From assembly GCF_963537195.1 (NCBI RefSeq), contig NZ_CAUTEG010000003.1:5446-69445 (forward strand): a stretch of 64,000 nt of DNA, in the 5' to 3' direction. The position numbers and the translations under genes are program-made. Shown here piece by piece: positions 52,572 through 62,491 of this stretch. The DNA is from Oribacterium sinus_A (GTDB lineage: Bacteria > Bacillota > Clostridia > Lachnospirales > Lachnospiraceae). The first letter of the stretch is position 1. Each line of letters opens with the position of its first letter. The notes under the pieces are model-generated. The model had not been told where the DNA came from. It did not search any database and saw only the letters and a program-made list of their open reading frames with translations.

Positions 52572-53318
52572 CTAACTAAGAGGCGACTTAGCCGGAGTTC
52601 CCGCCTTTCTAGGATATTTTTTTCCGCTAGGCTCTACTTTTTGAATCAAAAGCATAGCCCTTCCCATATCGGTTTCCGGCAGGGTATAGATTTTCTTCTC
52701 CACACATTTTCCTCCTAAAAGGAAAATGGCTTTCTTTCCCTGCTCCAATTCTTCTTCCACTTCTCTGCCCTTTAAGGCCAGAAAATAGCCTCCCGGCTTC
52801 ACAAAGGGAAGGTCATACTCACTGAGGGTGGCAAGATTTGCCACTGCCCTGGAAACTACCAAATCGTACTGTTCCCGCAAGCTCTTATCATGTCCCAGGT
52901 CCTCAGCCCGACCGTGATAAAATCTCACCCCTTCCAAACCAAGGCTTTCCACCAGCTCTTCCAAAAAACGAATCCGCTTTTGCAAAGAGTCACTCAAAGA
53001 AAGCTGAATACTTGGAAAGGCAATTTTTAGAACAAGTCCGGGAAATCCTGCTCCTGTTCCCACATCCATTACCGACTTTCCCTCTATCCATTCTGAAAAT
53101 GTTTCACGTGAAACATTCATTTGACAAATAGCCAGACAATCCACAAAGTGCTTAACAATGACCTCTTCCTCTTCCGTAATGGCGGTAAGATTCATCACCT
53201 TATTTTTTTCCACCAGAATCTGATAATATTGATAAAACTGTAAAAGCTGTTGTTCTGTTAAAGAAAGTCCTAAGCTCTCTGTTAAATGGGAAAGCTTCTC
53301 TCGAAAAAATTCGGTCAT
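52572..53318 (-). CDS. rsmG: 16S rRNA m7G527 methyltransferase RsmG
   Basis: A 248-residue SAM-dependent methyltransferase (GidB). The SAM loop is MDVGTGAGFPG at about residues 84-94. The residues NVSRETF (68-74) are encoded by a parS site inside the gene. The C-terminal tail (KKYPRKAGTPAKSP) is typical. Its start overlaps the mnmG stop by 4 bp. Confidence 0.95.
   Translation of the reverse strand: MTEFFREKLSHLTESLGLSLTEQQLLQFYQYYQILVEKNKVMNLTAITEEEEVIVKHFVDCLAICQMNVSRETFSEWIEGKSVMDVGTGAGFPGLVLKIAFPSIQLSLSDSLQKRIRFLEELVESLGLEGVRFYHGRAEDLGHDKSLREQYDLVVSRAVANLATLSEYDLPFVKPGGYFLALKGREVEEELEQGKKAIFLLGGKCVEKKIYTLPETDMGRAMLLIQKVEPSGKKYPRKAGTPAKSPLS
53100..53115. promoter_or_regulatory. parS site inside rsmG
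   Basis: TGTTTCACGTGAAACA, perfect consensus, within the rsmG coding sequence, as in many Firmicutes. Confidence 0.95.
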
Positions 53319-55216
53319 TTCTCTTCCTTTCTTCTTTCCTTTTCCTTCTCCAGATAAATCAAAAGCACCGATAAATCCGCAGGGCTGACACCGCTGATGC
53401 GGGAGGCCATACCCATATTTTCCGGACGAATCAAATCCAGCTTCTGTCTGGCTTCCAGACGGAGGTTGTGAATATCATGATAGCAGATATCCTTTGGCAG
53501 CTTTTTCCGCTCCATTTTCTTAAAGGCTTCCACCTGTTGAATCTGTCTCTTGATATAGCCCTCATATTTAATTTCGATTTCCACTTCTTCCTGTATGAAG
53601 GGAGAAAGGGAAGGTCTTTCCGGATCCAAGGGAGCAATGTTTTGATAATTACACTCCGGTCTCTTACAAAGCTCTCTCAAAGAAATACCGGACTGGATAG
53701 GAGAAGAGGAAATGCTTTCCAAAATCCTGTTATTCTCCGCATTTGCCCCGATATAGGTAGTTTCCATACGGCGAAGCTCTTTTTGGATGGCTTCCTGCTT
53801 TTCCCTGGTAGCCTTGATTTCCTCCTCTGAAACCATCCCCAGAGCATAGCCCTTTTCCCGAAGACGAAGGTCCGCATTGTCCTGTCTAAGCAGAAGACGA
53901 TACTCCGCCCTGCTGGTCATCATTCTATAAGGCTCTTTGTTTTCCTTGGTCACCAGGTCATCAATCAAAACCCCGATATAGGCCTCGGAACGATCTAATA
54001 CAAAGGGCTCTTTTCCTTCAATTTTTTGTACCGCATTTATTCCCGCCATAAAGCCCTGTACCGCCGCCTCCTCATAGCCGGAGGAACCGTTCATTTGTCC
54101 TGCAAAATACAGGCCGGAAATTTTCTTTGTTTCCAAGGTATTTTCCAGTTCCAAAGAATTTAAGCAGTCGTATTCAATGGCATAGCCGGTTCTCACCATT
54201 TCCGCCTGTTCAAAGCCCGCCATAGTACGAAGAATTCTCATCTGCACGTCTTCAGGAAGAGAAGAGGAAAGACCGGAAAGATACATTTCGTTGGTGTATC
54301 TTCCCTCCGGCTCCACAAAAATCTGATGCCGATTTTTCTCCGGGAACTTCATGACCTTATCTTCGATGGAAGGACAGTATCTGGGGCCGGTTCCCTGGAT
54401 CACCCCGTTATACATGGGGGAACGGTCAATATTTTCCCGAATAATCTCATGACCTTCTTCACAGGTATAGGTCAGATAGCAATCCTCTTGGGGAATCTGC
54501 ACCGTATCAGGATCCGTAGAAAAGGAGAAGGGCACCACAGGCACATCTCCCTTCTGGACTTCCATCTTGCTAAAATCCAGAGACCTTCTATCCACTCTGG
54601 CAGGGGTTCCGGTTTTAAAACGCTGTAGCCTGAAGCCTAAATCCAAAAGAGCCTGACTCAGCTTTGTAGCTCTGCGAAGGCCGTTTGGCCCGGTTTCTTC
54701 AGAAACCTCCCCGTAAATGCAGCGGGCATTCAAGTACACACCGGTGCAGATCAGCACTGCCTTGGCATAGTATCTGGCTCCGGTACTGCTCACAACCCCG
54801 CGAATTTCCGTCTTTTCCTCATTGCACAGCAGAGAGACGATTTCTCCCTGCCGAATATGAAGATTCTCCTGATTTTCCACAATATGCCGCATATTTTGAG
54901 AATAAACCTGCTTATCCGCCTGGGCTCTTAAGGAATGAACCGCCGGACCCTTGGATTGATTTAACATCCTGGACTGGAGAAAGGATTGGTCGCAGACCTT
55001 TCCCATCATTCCCCCCAGGGCATCCAATTCTCTGACCAGATGCCCCTTGGAGCTTCCCCCGATATTGGGGTTACAGGCCATCATGGAAATGCTGTCCGGG
55101 CTCAGGGTAAAAAGAAGAGTTTTATGTCCCCGCCTAGCGGAAACCAGGGCCGCTTCCACTCCTGCATGCCCTGCTCCCACCACTACAATATCCACCTGTT
55201 CTTCTAAAAATGCCAT
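53315..55216 (-). CDS. mnmG: tRNA uridine-34 modification enzyme MnmG (GidA)
   Basis: A 633-residue FAD enzyme that, with MnmE, adds carboxymethylaminomethyl to U34 of certain tRNAs. The FAD motif GAGHAGVEAA is at residues 14-23, and the MACNPNIGGSSKGHLVRE and GPRYCPSIEDKVMKFPEKN-type blocks are intact. It lies between mnmE (12 bp upstream) and rsmG (4-bp overlap). Confidence 0.96.
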   Translation of the reverse strand: MAFLEEQVDIVVVGAGHAGVEAALVSARRGHKTLLFTLSPDSISMMACNPNIGGSSKGHLVRELDALGGMMGKVCDQSFLQSRMLNQSKGPAVHSLRAQADKQVYSQNMRHIVENQENLHIRQGEIVSLLCNEEKTEIRGVVSSTGARYYAKAVLICTGVYLNARCIYGEVSEETGPNGLRRATKLSQALLDLGFRLQRFKTGTPARVDRRSLDFSKMEVQKGDVPVVPFSFSTDPDTVQIPQEDCYLTYTCEEGHEIIRENIDRSPMYNGVIQGTGPRYCPSIEDKVMKFPEKNRHQIFVEPEGRYTNEMYLSGLSSSLPEDVQMRILRTMAGFEQAEMVRTGYAIEYDCLNSLELENTLETKKISGLYFAGQMNGSSGYEEAAVQGFMAGINAVQKIEGKEPFVLDRSEAYIGVLIDDLVTKENKEPYRMMTSRAEYRLLLRQDNADLRLREKGYALGMVSEEEIKATREKQEAIQKELRRMETTYIGANAENNRILESISSSPIQSGISLRELCKRPECNYQNIAPLDPERPSLSPFIQEEVEIEIKYEGYIKRQIQQVEAFKKMERKKLPKDICYHDIHNLRLEARQKLDLIRPENMGMASRISGVSPADLSVLLIYLEKEKERRKEEK

Positions 55217-55228
55217 ATTCCCTCTTTA

Positions 55229-56599
55229 CTATTTTCCCATGCAAAACTTTGCAAAAATCTCATTAATCAAATCCTCGGAAACATCCTCTCCCAGAATTCT
55301 TCCTAAGGCACTGTATGCCCCCATTAAATCTATGCTTAAGAAATCCTCGGACAATTCCAGACGGATTCCCTCCAAGACCAATTCCAAAGCGGACTTTGCC
55401 TCTTCCAATGCTGCAATCTGTCGTTCACTATGAATATAAGTTTCCGTGGAAAAAGAAAGACTTCCGGTGTAGAAAAGCTCTTCCAGCTTCTGGCCAAGCT
55501 CCTCAATACCCCTTCCCTCTTTGGCAGAAATAGGAATCACAGGAAAACCGGTAGCCTTTTCCAGCTCTTCTTTTTGTAAAATGCTTTCCTTATCCATTTT
55601 ATTTAGAAGCACCAGGACCTTTTTTCCCTCTAAAAGGGATAAAATCTTTCGGTCCTCCTCCTCTAAAGGAAGGCTTCCGTCCAAAACCAAAAGAACGCAG
55701 TCCGCCTTTTCAATCCCTTCCTTTGCCCGATTCACACCGATTTCTTCCACAATATCCTCTGTTTCCCGGATTCCTGCGGTATCCATCAAATGAAGAGAAA
55801 GGGAGCCGATACGAATATCCTCCTCCACCGTATCTCTGGTGGTTCCCGGAATATTGCTTACAATAGCCTTATCCGCCTTAACCAGACAATTTAAAAGAGA
55901 AGACTTTCCCGCATTGGGCTTTCCCACAATAACGGTTTGAATTCCCTCCTTTAAGAGTTTTCCTTCCCTTTGGTGCTTCAAAAGCTCTGAAATTTCAGAG
56001 AGAATCCCTTCCACATGGGCTTGACACTGCTCGGAAAAGCCCTCCAAAGAAATATGCTCCGGATCATCCAAAGCCGCTTCAATAAAGGCGGTATCCTCCA
56101 GAATTCTGCTCCGCATTCCCTTGATTTTCTCCTTCAGTGAACCCTGTAGGAGGGAAAGGGAGGAGCGAATGCTGTCCTCGCTTTTAGCAGAAATTAAATC
56201 CGCCACTGCCTCCGCCTGAGAAAGATCGATACGCCCATTTAAAAAGGCTCGTTTACTGAACTCTCCCGGCTCCGCCGGTCTTGCTCCGGCCTTGAGAGTG
56301 GCCTGAAAAACCTTTTGCATCAAAAGGATTCCGCCGTGACAGTTGATTTCCACAGTATCTTCTCCGGTAAAGGATTTGGGTGCTAAAAAAGTGGAAACCA
56401 AAACCTCATCAATTTCCTTTTCCCCGTCAAAAACAAAGCCATAGCGAATCCGGTGGCTTTCCCTGATATCTAAGGGTTTTCCCCCCTTAGTTCTTAAAAT
56501 TTTTCCGGCAATTTCCACAGCCTGATTTCCGCTAATCCGGATAATGCCGATTCCGCTTTCTACTAATGCGGTGGCAATTCCGCTAATGGTATTTTCCAA
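55229..56599 (-). CDS. mnmE: tRNA modification GTPase MnmE (TrmE)
   Basis: A 456-residue protein: N-terminal tetrahydrofolate-binding domain (1-118), helical domain with inserted G domain. G1 is GKPNAGKS at 226-233, G3 DTAGIRETED, G4 NKMD, and the C-terminal CxGK motif FCMGK is present. Partner of MnmG. The jag operon lies upstream, separated by the hairpin at 56706. Confidence 0.96.
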   Translation of the reverse strand: MENTISGIATALVESGIGIIRISGNQAVEIAGKILRTKGGKPLDIRESHRIRYGFVFDGEKEIDEVLVSTFLAPKSFTGEDTVEINCHGGILLMQKVFQATLKAGARPAEPGEFSKRAFLNGRIDLSQAEAVADLISAKSEDSIRSSLSLLQGSLKEKIKGMRSRILEDTAFIEAALDDPEHISLEGFSEQCQAHVEGILSEISELLKHQREGKLLKEGIQTVIVGKPNAGKSSLLNCLVKADKAIVSNIPGTTRDTVEEDIRIGSLSLHLMDTAGIRETEDIVEEIGVNRAKEGIEKADCVLLVLDGSLPLEEEDRKILSLLEGKKVLVLLNKMDKESILQKEELEKATGFPVIPISAKEGRGIEELGQKLEELFYTGSLSFSTETYIHSERQIAALEEAKSALELVLEGIRLELSEDFLSIDLMGAYSALGRILGEDVSEDLINEIFAKFCMGK

Positions 56600-56910
56600 A
56601 TCCTCACCTCCTCAGCAATTCTGTATTTTACTAAGATTTGTCCTACAATGCAATGAAAAGCCTAGGATGGAAATTATAAATAAGCCTAAATAGCTTGTAT
56701 ACAAATAAGCAATAGAGGTCTGAAATCAGGGTAGAACTAACTCTCCCTATTTCAGACCTCTATTGCTTAAATATCACACAATTCTTTAACTTACGTTTTA
56801 TGACTTCTTTTGATGACTTCTTTTGACAACTTCTTCTTACTGAATATGTTCCCCTTACCGAATGAATTTACTTAATTCTTCTTATTTCTTCCATGGGGTG
56901 CAAGAAAGTC
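56600..56910. other. Intergenic region between jag and mnmE
   Basis: About 310 bp with a terminator-like hairpin (56706-56769) and a short run of GAYGACTTCTTTT-like 13-bp repeats near 56800-56835. No gene recognised. Confidence 0.6.
56706..56769. terminator. Arm-only foldback hairpin (terminator-like)
   Basis: A perfect 21-bp stem (56706-56726 with 56749-56769) around a loop that adds AGGG/CCCT pairing. Its arm, AAGCAATAGAGGTCTGAAAT, closely matches the arm of foldback element D1, but the L-box and R-box are missing. On the minus strand it is followed by TTATTTG. Confidence 0.8.
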
Positions 56911-58011
56911 TTATTCTTCGCTCTTTTCTTCTCTCTTTTCTTCTTTCCTGTCCTCTCTTCTCATCCTGTTTCCCTTGTGGCGGAAATCCTTTTGGAACTT
57001 TCCTCCATTTTTACAGAAAATCACTACGTGGCGGAAAGGATCCTCTCCCTCGGATTTTGTGGAAATCTGACTGTCACTTTGCAGTGCGGCATGGATGATT
57101 CTTCTCTCATAAGGATTCATTGGCTCCAAATGAACAGATTTCCGGTTCTTCTTTACCTTGTAGGCAATATTTTTAGCAAGACTTCTTAAAGTCTGCTCTC
57201 TTCTCTTACGGTAATCTTCCGTATCCAGCTTTACCCGAAGATACTCGTCTCCGTGGTTTTTATTCACCACTAAAGAACAAAGATACTGTAAGGAATCCAG
57301 GGTTTGTCCTCTTTTTCCGATAAGGATGCCCATATCCGGTCCTATAAGGTTTATGTAAAGCTCATTGCTGCTGTTTCTAAATTCTGTCTGAAGCTCCACT
57401 TCCATTTCCATACCCTGAAATACAGAGTTTAAGAAATCTAAAGCAGCCTTAGTTACCGCTGCAATCTCCTCTTCGGAAAGGGGCGTAAGTTCTCTCTTCT
57501 CGGAACTTCTTCCTTCAAAGGACTTTTCCTCTCTCTTTACGGGAGCGGAAGACATAGGCGCAGGGATAGGATCGTAGCCTCCTCTGCTAAAGCCCTTAAA
57601 GCCTTCCTTCTTTTCAAACTTCCTCTCTCTTTTTTCGTCCTTCTTTTCCAAAGAAGCATTATGGGAAAATGATTTATCCTCCCCGGAAGCCTTTCTTTCT
57701 TCCCTTTTCTCAAAACTCTGAGACTTTTCCTCTACAGAAGAGCTTTCCCTTTTTCCTTCCGCTTCCTTCTTTTCAAATGCCGCTTTCTCTACTGCCGCGG
57801 GCTTTTCCGCTGCAACCTTTTCTTTTGCGATTTCCGCTTCATCCTTTTCCCAGGCTTCGATAATCCAGGGCTTTGCTCCGATACCGAATAAACCGTTGCT
57901 TCCCTGTACAATCACATTGTAGGAAATTCTGTCTGAGGTACAACCTAAAGAGATGGTTGCCTTTGTAATCGCTTCTTCTACCGTCTTTGCAGAAACTCTA
58001 AACTTGTCCAT
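56911..58011 (-). CDS. jag: RNA-binding protein Jag (KhpB)
   Basis: A 366-residue protein: Jag_N domain at about 3-50, a long Lys/Glu/Ser-rich linker (55-180), KH domain (about 210-275 with INLIGPDMGILIGKRGQTLDSLQYL) and R3H domain (about 285-340), then a short charged tail. It binds RNA, often with KhpA, and is linked to cell elongation and division. It is encoded directly after yidC. The 125-residue low-complexity linker is longer than in many relatives. Confidence 0.94.
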   Translation of the reverse strand: MDKFRVSAKTVEEAITKATISLGCTSDRISYNVIVQGSNGLFGIGAKPWIIEAWEKDEAEIAKEKVAAEKPAAVEKAAFEKKEAEGKRESSSVEEKSQSFEKREERKASGEDKSFSHNASLEKKDEKRERKFEKKEGFKGFSRGGYDPIPAPMSSAPVKREEKSFEGRSSEKRELTPLSEEEIAAVTKAALDFLNSVFQGMEMEVELQTEFRNSSNELYINLIGPDMGILIGKRGQTLDSLQYLCSLVVNKNHGDEYLRVKLDTEDYRKRREQTLRSLAKNIAYKVKKNRKSVHLEPMNPYERRIIHAALQSDSQISTKSEGEDPFRHVVIFCKNGGKFQKDFRHKGNRMRREDRKEEKREEKSEE

Positions 58012-58031
58012 AGCTTTTCTCCCTAAGCTTT

Positions 58032-59360
58032 TTACTTTTTCTCTTTTTTCTCATGCTTTTCATTGTAAAGCTGTACCATGTTTGCCTTGCTGGCTAATGA
58101 GCCCTCTTTCGCATTTTGATTGTAATAGTCTGTAGATTCTTTTGTCTTCAGATTTTGCTTTGCAATCTTTTCCATACGGTTCTTCTCTTCAGAATCTTCC
58201 TTAGCCTGCATAAGCTTTAATCTGTTTTCCACGGTCTTTTCATCAATGGGAGGTAAGCCTTTTTTAGCTCTTTTTTCGTTAGCCTTTGCCATAGCATCCT
58301 GTAAAAGCTCTTCATTGGTCTTCTTTCCGAAGTACCAGTTTAAAATCAACTGCTGTAAGAGCATAAATACGGAAGAAGCAATCCAGTATAAACCGATTCC
58401 GGAAGCAAAGCTGAAGCAGAACCACACAGACATCAAAGGCATCATAACGTTCATGCTCTTCATCATCTGCTGGGACTGATCCCCCTCCTCAGTTGCGGTA
58501 GGCATGGTCTGCTTCTGCATCAGCAGGGTGGAAGCCCACTGGCTTAAGCCTGCCAAAATAGGAATTAACCAGTAAATATTTGGGGTAAATCCATAGGCAG
58601 AGGGAGCAGTGGAAAGGTTTAAGCCTAAAAAGCTGTTAATCTCTGTAGACTTTGCCGCAGCCTGCTGAATTACCTGGGTAGCAGAAGGGAAAATCTCCGG
58701 AAGCTTTGCCCACTGCGTAGGATTTAACTTATACAAAAAGTCAATGACAAAATTATGAACCGCGTCTGCATTATACTTAGCGGGGTCATCCAGACCTAAG
58801 TTGTGTAAGGTCTTTAAAATAGATTCCATACCGTTGGCTTTTCCGAAGTCCAGAAGACTTTGAGCCGCAGAGGAACCTCCGATAGCGGTAGAAACACTTT
58901 CATAAACCGCCTTTACGGAAGGAACATAGGCAGGAATGTTCATAATAATACGATACAGGGCGAAAATAATCGGCATTTGTAAAAACAAAGGCAAACACCC
59001 TGCAGTCATAGAAGTGCCGTACTTTTCATAAATGGCTTTCATTTCGGTTTGCTGCGCCATCATGGAAGCATTGTCCGTTTTGTTCTTATACTTTTCCTGT
59101 ACAGCACGAATTTCCGGTTGCATAATCTGCATCATTCTGGAGGATTTTTGCTGTTTTAAAGAGGTCGGGAACAGCAAAATACGAGTTACCAAGGTAAACA
59201 GAATGATGGCCAATCCAATGTTTGGAATACCGATTCCGTCCAAGAAAAGGTAAATCCAGTTCATAATCCAGCCCAAAGCATTTACGATAAGGTTCCAGAT
59301 TGGTCCGAATAAAGGCATATTGGATGTGTTTTTGGTTAAAATAATCAGATTTTGAATCAA
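58032..59360 (-). CDS. yidC: Membrane protein insertase YidC/OxaA
   Basis: A 442-residue insertase. The first part has a short helix, then IGLAIILFTLVTRILLFPTSLKQQKSSRMMQIMQPE, the conserved positively charged groove region. About five helices follow. There is no lipoprotein signal, unlike Bacillus SpoIIIJ. A large loop (about 150-240) and a basic C-terminal tail (370-442) are present. It follows yidD by 18 bp. Confidence 0.95.
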   Translation of the reverse strand: MIQNLIILTKNTSNMPLFGPIWNLIVNALGWIMNWIYLFLDGIGIPNIGLAIILFTLVTRILLFPTSLKQQKSSRMMQIMQPEIRAVQEKYKNKTDNASMMAQQTEMKAIYEKYGTSMTAGCLPLFLQMPIIFALYRIIMNIPAYVPSVKAVYESVSTAIGGSSAAQSLLDFGKANGMESILKTLHNLGLDDPAKYNADAVHNFVIDFLYKLNPTQWAKLPEIFPSATQVIQQAAAKSTEINSFLGLNLSTAPSAYGFTPNIYWLIPILAGLSQWASTLLMQKQTMPTATEEGDQSQQMMKSMNVMMPLMSVWFCFSFASGIGLYWIASSVFMLLQQLILNWYFGKKTNEELLQDAMAKANEKRAKKGLPPIDEKTVENRLKLMQAKEDSEEKNRMEKIAKQNLKTKESTDYYNQNAKEGSLASKANMVQLYNEKHEKKEKK

Positions 59361-59378
59361 GTTTTTCTCCCTTCATCT

Positions 59379-59594
59379 CTAGGGAACAGGATCATATCCG
59401 CCTTTAGCAAAGGGATTACAACGCAGTAATCGCCAGATTGCCAACAATAGTCCTTTCACACACCCGTGCTTTTGTATGGCCTCATAGGCGTATTGAGAAC
59501 ATGTGGGTGTGTATTTACAATGAGAATGTCCCTTCATAGGAGATAAAAATTTTTGATAAAAACGAATCATTTTTAACATCAGTTTTTTCATCAA
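59379..59594 (-). CDS. yidD: Membrane protein insertion efficiency factor YidD
   Basis: A 71-residue small protein with the family block YTPTCSQYAYEAIQKHGCVKGLLLAIWRLLRCNPFAKGGYDPVP. Peripheral at the membrane inner face near YidC. Normal length. Confidence 0.95.
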   Translation of the reverse strand: MMKKLMLKMIRFYQKFLSPMKGHSHCKYTPTCSQYAYEAIQKHGCVKGLLLAIWRLLRCNPFAKGGYDPVP

Positions 59595-59720
59595 AGCTCT
59601 CCTTCGGAATAAGCTTTTTCACAATTTTGAAAAGCTTATATCCTTATAAAACGTATTTTTTGTCCGAGTTTCTTCCTATTATAATAGGGATTTTATTTCC
59701 CTTTGGAAAAAATCAGAATT

Positions 59721-60068
59721 TCAGAACTTCTCTCCATTACTAAGTATATGATGCCTGCTACATAAATCGAGATAAGCAATCTCCAATTCCGAATAGCTTG
59801 CAAAAGCTACCTTCTGTCTTACGACTAAAACGATGTCTAACCCCTCTTTGATTTCTTTGTGTAATCGAAATATCTCTCGAAGCTTTCTGCTGATTCCATG
59901 ACGAACTACAGAATTTCCCACCTTCTTGGAACAGGATATTCCCAGTCGGGAATAGTCTAAGCCGTTTTCCACTATCAACATCACAAAATAAGCATTGGCA
60001 TAGGATTTTCCTTTTTTATAACAATGCTGAAACTCTTCATTTGACTTCATGGAAGGAAAACGTTTCAT
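59721..60068 (-). CDS. rnpA: Ribonuclease P protein component
   Basis: A 115-residue protein subunit of RNase P for 5' maturation of tRNAs. The RNR-like motif is NSVVRHGISRKLREIFR, and SRLGISCSKKVGN is conserved. Follows rpmH by 112 bp. Confidence 0.95.
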   Translation of the reverse strand: MKRFPSMKSNEEFQHCYKKGKSYANAYFVMLIVENGLDYSRLGISCSKKVGNSVVRHGISRKLREIFRLHKEIKEGLDIVLVVRQKVAFASYSELEIAYLDLCSRHHILSNGEKF

Positions 60069-60180
60069 AAAATATCTCCAAGGTTGAAGAAAGACCGCTT
60101 TCCAGCGGCCTCATTTCTGTATTCTACAGGGGAAATACTCCCCTTAAGCTTTTCAAGAAAGCTTCCTTTATGTTTCTGCA

Positions 60181-60324
60181 TTATGCAGATAATCTTGCTC
60201 TACCTTTAGCTCTTCTAGCAGACAAAACCTTTCTACCGTTGGCTGTGGACATTCTCTTTCTAAATCCATGCACCTTTGCTCTCTGTCTTGTCTTTGGCTG
60301 ATAAGTCATTTTTCCCTTATGCAT
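60181..60324 (-). CDS. rpmH: 50S ribosomal protein L34
   Basis: A 47-residue ribosomal protein, translated by hand: MHKGKMTYQPKTRQR at the N terminus, then KVHGFRKRMSTANGRKVLS and a basic tail ending RARLSA. This is L34. AAGGGAGGTG lies five bases before the ATG at 60324, which favours this start over an ATG five codons later. First gene of the rpmH-rnpA-yidD-yidC-jag operon. Confidence 0.96.
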   Translation of the reverse strand: MHKGKMTYQPKTRQRAKVHGFRKRMSTANGRKVLSARRAKGRARLSA

Positions 60325-60444
60325 ACGGACACCTCCCTTTTTTTAGTGTATGGCCTGAAGCCACCGATCGTTTCTCCGGGAATTATTCGTCCTTATCCGA
60401 AAGGTCCCGAATAAACTCCTAATTTTGGGTAAACATCGCAGATT

Positions 60445-60473
60445 ATTATATAGAAAGGGCTATAAATCGTCAA
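60445..60473 (-). promoter_or_regulatory. rpmH operon promoter
   Basis: Minus strand TTGACG (60468-60473) and TATAAT (60445-60450), spacer 17 bp. Transcription should start near 60438, giving a GC-richer leader of about 110 nt. Confidence 0.88.
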
Positions 60474-60568
60474 TACCCTTTGGAAAAAACTTATTTTCCG
60501 GAAGAAATGTGTATATCTTACCCTCTTTATCCCCTAAAAAAGGCCGGAAAATCCTGTAAAAACAGGGT

Positions 60569-60719
60569 TTATCCACAAATTTATGCACTTATCCACAAAT
60601 TCTATCCACAAAAACATCTGTTCACCTTATCCACAAACTGTTTATAAACTGTGGATAAGTGTATAATTTTCCTTTTTTCTCATGTAAAAAGGCTTCTTTT
60701 GGCTTTATTCTGTGGATAT
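60569..60719. promoter_or_regulatory. oriC DnaA-box cluster
   Basis: Perfect TTATCCACA boxes at 60569-60577, 60589-60597 and 60627-60635, a one-mismatch box at 60602-60610, a perfect inverted box at 60650-60658, and a one-mismatch inverted box at 60711-60719. The cluster lies between the divergent rpmH and dnaA genes, with AT-rich DNA on the dnaA side. TATAAT at 60662-60667 may be the dnaA -10, overlapping boxes, which would give autoregulation. Confidence 0.92.
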
Positions 60720-60906
60720 CTCTTATTTTTATACTCCATTTATACTCTTTCCCTGTTGAATTATTCCTTTTTCTCAAAGGATGTGAACTTGCGAAAGAGG
60801 CTCTCTTGCTGTAAAATAAAAGGAACTGTCTTTTCAGAAAAAAGGGTACTTTTTTTTTGGAAAAATAGCGAGAACCCCCTTGTCGTTGATTTTAAGGAGT
60901 CTGGGA

Positions 60907-62268
60907 ATGGCAAAAGACTTTAACCTCATAAAAGAAAAATGGGAAGAAATCCTCCTACATACCAGAGAAATAAATGAAATGCCGGATGTAGCCTATAATG
61001 TTTGGATTGCCCCTTTAAAATTATACGATTCTATCGGGGACCAACTGATTATACTGGCTGAGAGGAAGGAATTTATCAGTATGATCCGGAAACGCTATGC
61101 CGAAACCTTAAAGATTTCCATTATGGAAGTCACCGGCATTTATACCGAGATTCTCATCACCGATGAGGAAGGTTTGAAAGAACTCTATCCTAAGAAAAAT
61201 CAGGAAGAACAGTTAGGACTGGAGGAGGCCTTAAAAAATGCCAACCTGAACTCCCGCTATACCTTCGACAGCTTTGTAGTAGGTTCCTCCAACGCCTTAG
61301 CCCATGCAGCCTGTGTGGCGGCGGCGGAGATGCCCGGAGAACAGTACAATCCTCTTTATATCTACGGAGGAGCAGGTTTGGGAAAAACCCACCTGATGCA
61401 ATCTGTGGCCCATTACATTTTACAGCAAAACAAAAATGCCAAGATTCGCTATGTTACCTCCGAAACCTTTATTAACGAATTTGTCGACAGTATCCGTAAT
61501 AAAAATAACATTTCCCCGGCGGAATTCAGAAGAAAATATAGGGAACTGGATGTTCTTCTCATAGACGATATTCAGTTTCTTATCGGTAAGGAAGGAACCC
61601 AGGAAGAATTCTTCCATACCTTCAATGCCCTCTATGATAATAGAAAACAGATTATCATCGCCTCCGATAAGCCGCCGAAGAAGATTGACAATATTGAAGA
61701 ACGACTCCTCTCCCGCTTCGAGGTGGGACTCACCGTGGATATCCAGCTTCCGGATGTGGAAACCAGGATGGCGATTCTTCGGAAAAAGGAAGAACTGGAA
61801 GGCTACAACATTGACAACGAAGTCATCAAATACATTGCAGACAATATTAAGTCCAATGTCCGGGAACTGGAGGGAGCCTTAACCAAGGTGGTGGCAAAGT
61901 CCCGCCTGATTAAACAGCCCGTTACCCTAAGTCTTGCCGAGGAACTTTTAAAGGACAATATTACTCCGGCGGAGAAAAAGGAGCTTACTCCAAAATGGAT
62001 TATCGAGGTGGTGGCGGAGCATCACGGCCTGAGTCTTTCCGACCTTGTTTCCAAAAGAAAGAACAAGGAAATCGTTGTTCCCCGGCAGATTGCCATGTAT
62101 CTTTGCCGGGAAATGACCAGTATCCCCTTAAATACTGTGGGGGAACTGCTGGGAGGAAGAGACCATTCCACCATCATTCACGGTTGCGACAAGATATCCA
62201 AGGAATTGTCCACAAATGAACAATTACAATCCACAATAGAGGTTTTACGGAAAAAAATCTCTCCCTAA
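60907..62268 (+). CDS. dnaA: Chromosomal replication initiator DnaA
   Basis: A 453-residue AAA+ initiator. Domain I is about 1-85, a short linker 95-110, the ATPase domain has Walker A GGAGLGKT at 154-161 and Walker B LLIDDIQFL, and domain IV ends with the box-binding GGRDHSTIIHGC. I chose the ATG at 60907 with AAGGAG seven bases upstream; a TTG nine codons earlier is in frame but less likely. Confidence 0.96.
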   Translation: MAKDFNLIKEKWEEILLHTREINEMPDVAYNVWIAPLKLYDSIGDQLIILAERKEFISMIRKRYAETLKISIMEVTGIYTEILITDEEGLKELYPKKNQEEQLGLEEALKNANLNSRYTFDSFVVGSSNALAHAACVAAAEMPGEQYNPLYIYGGAGLGKTHLMQSVAHYILQQNKNAKIRYVTSETFINEFVDSIRNKNNISPAEFRRKYRELDVLLIDDIQFLIGKEGTQEEFFHTFNALYDNRKQIIIASDKPPKKIDNIEERLLSRFEVGLTVDIQLPDVETRMAILRKKEELEGYNIDNEVIKYIADNIKSNVRELEGALTKVVAKSRLIKQPVTLSLAEELLKDNITPAEKKELTPKWIIEVVAEHHGLSLSDLVSKRKNKEIVVPRQIAMYLCREMTSIPLNTVGELLGGRDHSTIIHGCDKISKELSTNEQLQSTIEVLRKKISP

Positions 62269-62491
62269 TCCCCATTTTTTCCTTTCCCTTTCCACAGAAA
62301 AAAAGAAGGCTTGGAAGATTGAAAAATAAAGAGATTTTGGCAATTACACATTTCCACAGCCCCTAATAACACTACTAGAGAAAAAGAAAGAACAAAAACA
62401 AAATATCGCGAGGCTCAAAAGCGATACTTGTTAAGAATAAAATTTAGCGGCTTTTCAAAAAACTTCTACAGAATAAAAAGAAAGGACTCCT

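Noticed and set aside
59675..59688. CCTATTATAATAGG palindrome between rnpA and yidD as a promoter
   Set aside because: A TATAAT is present but no -35 at suitable spacing, and the genes are already served by the rpmH promoter.
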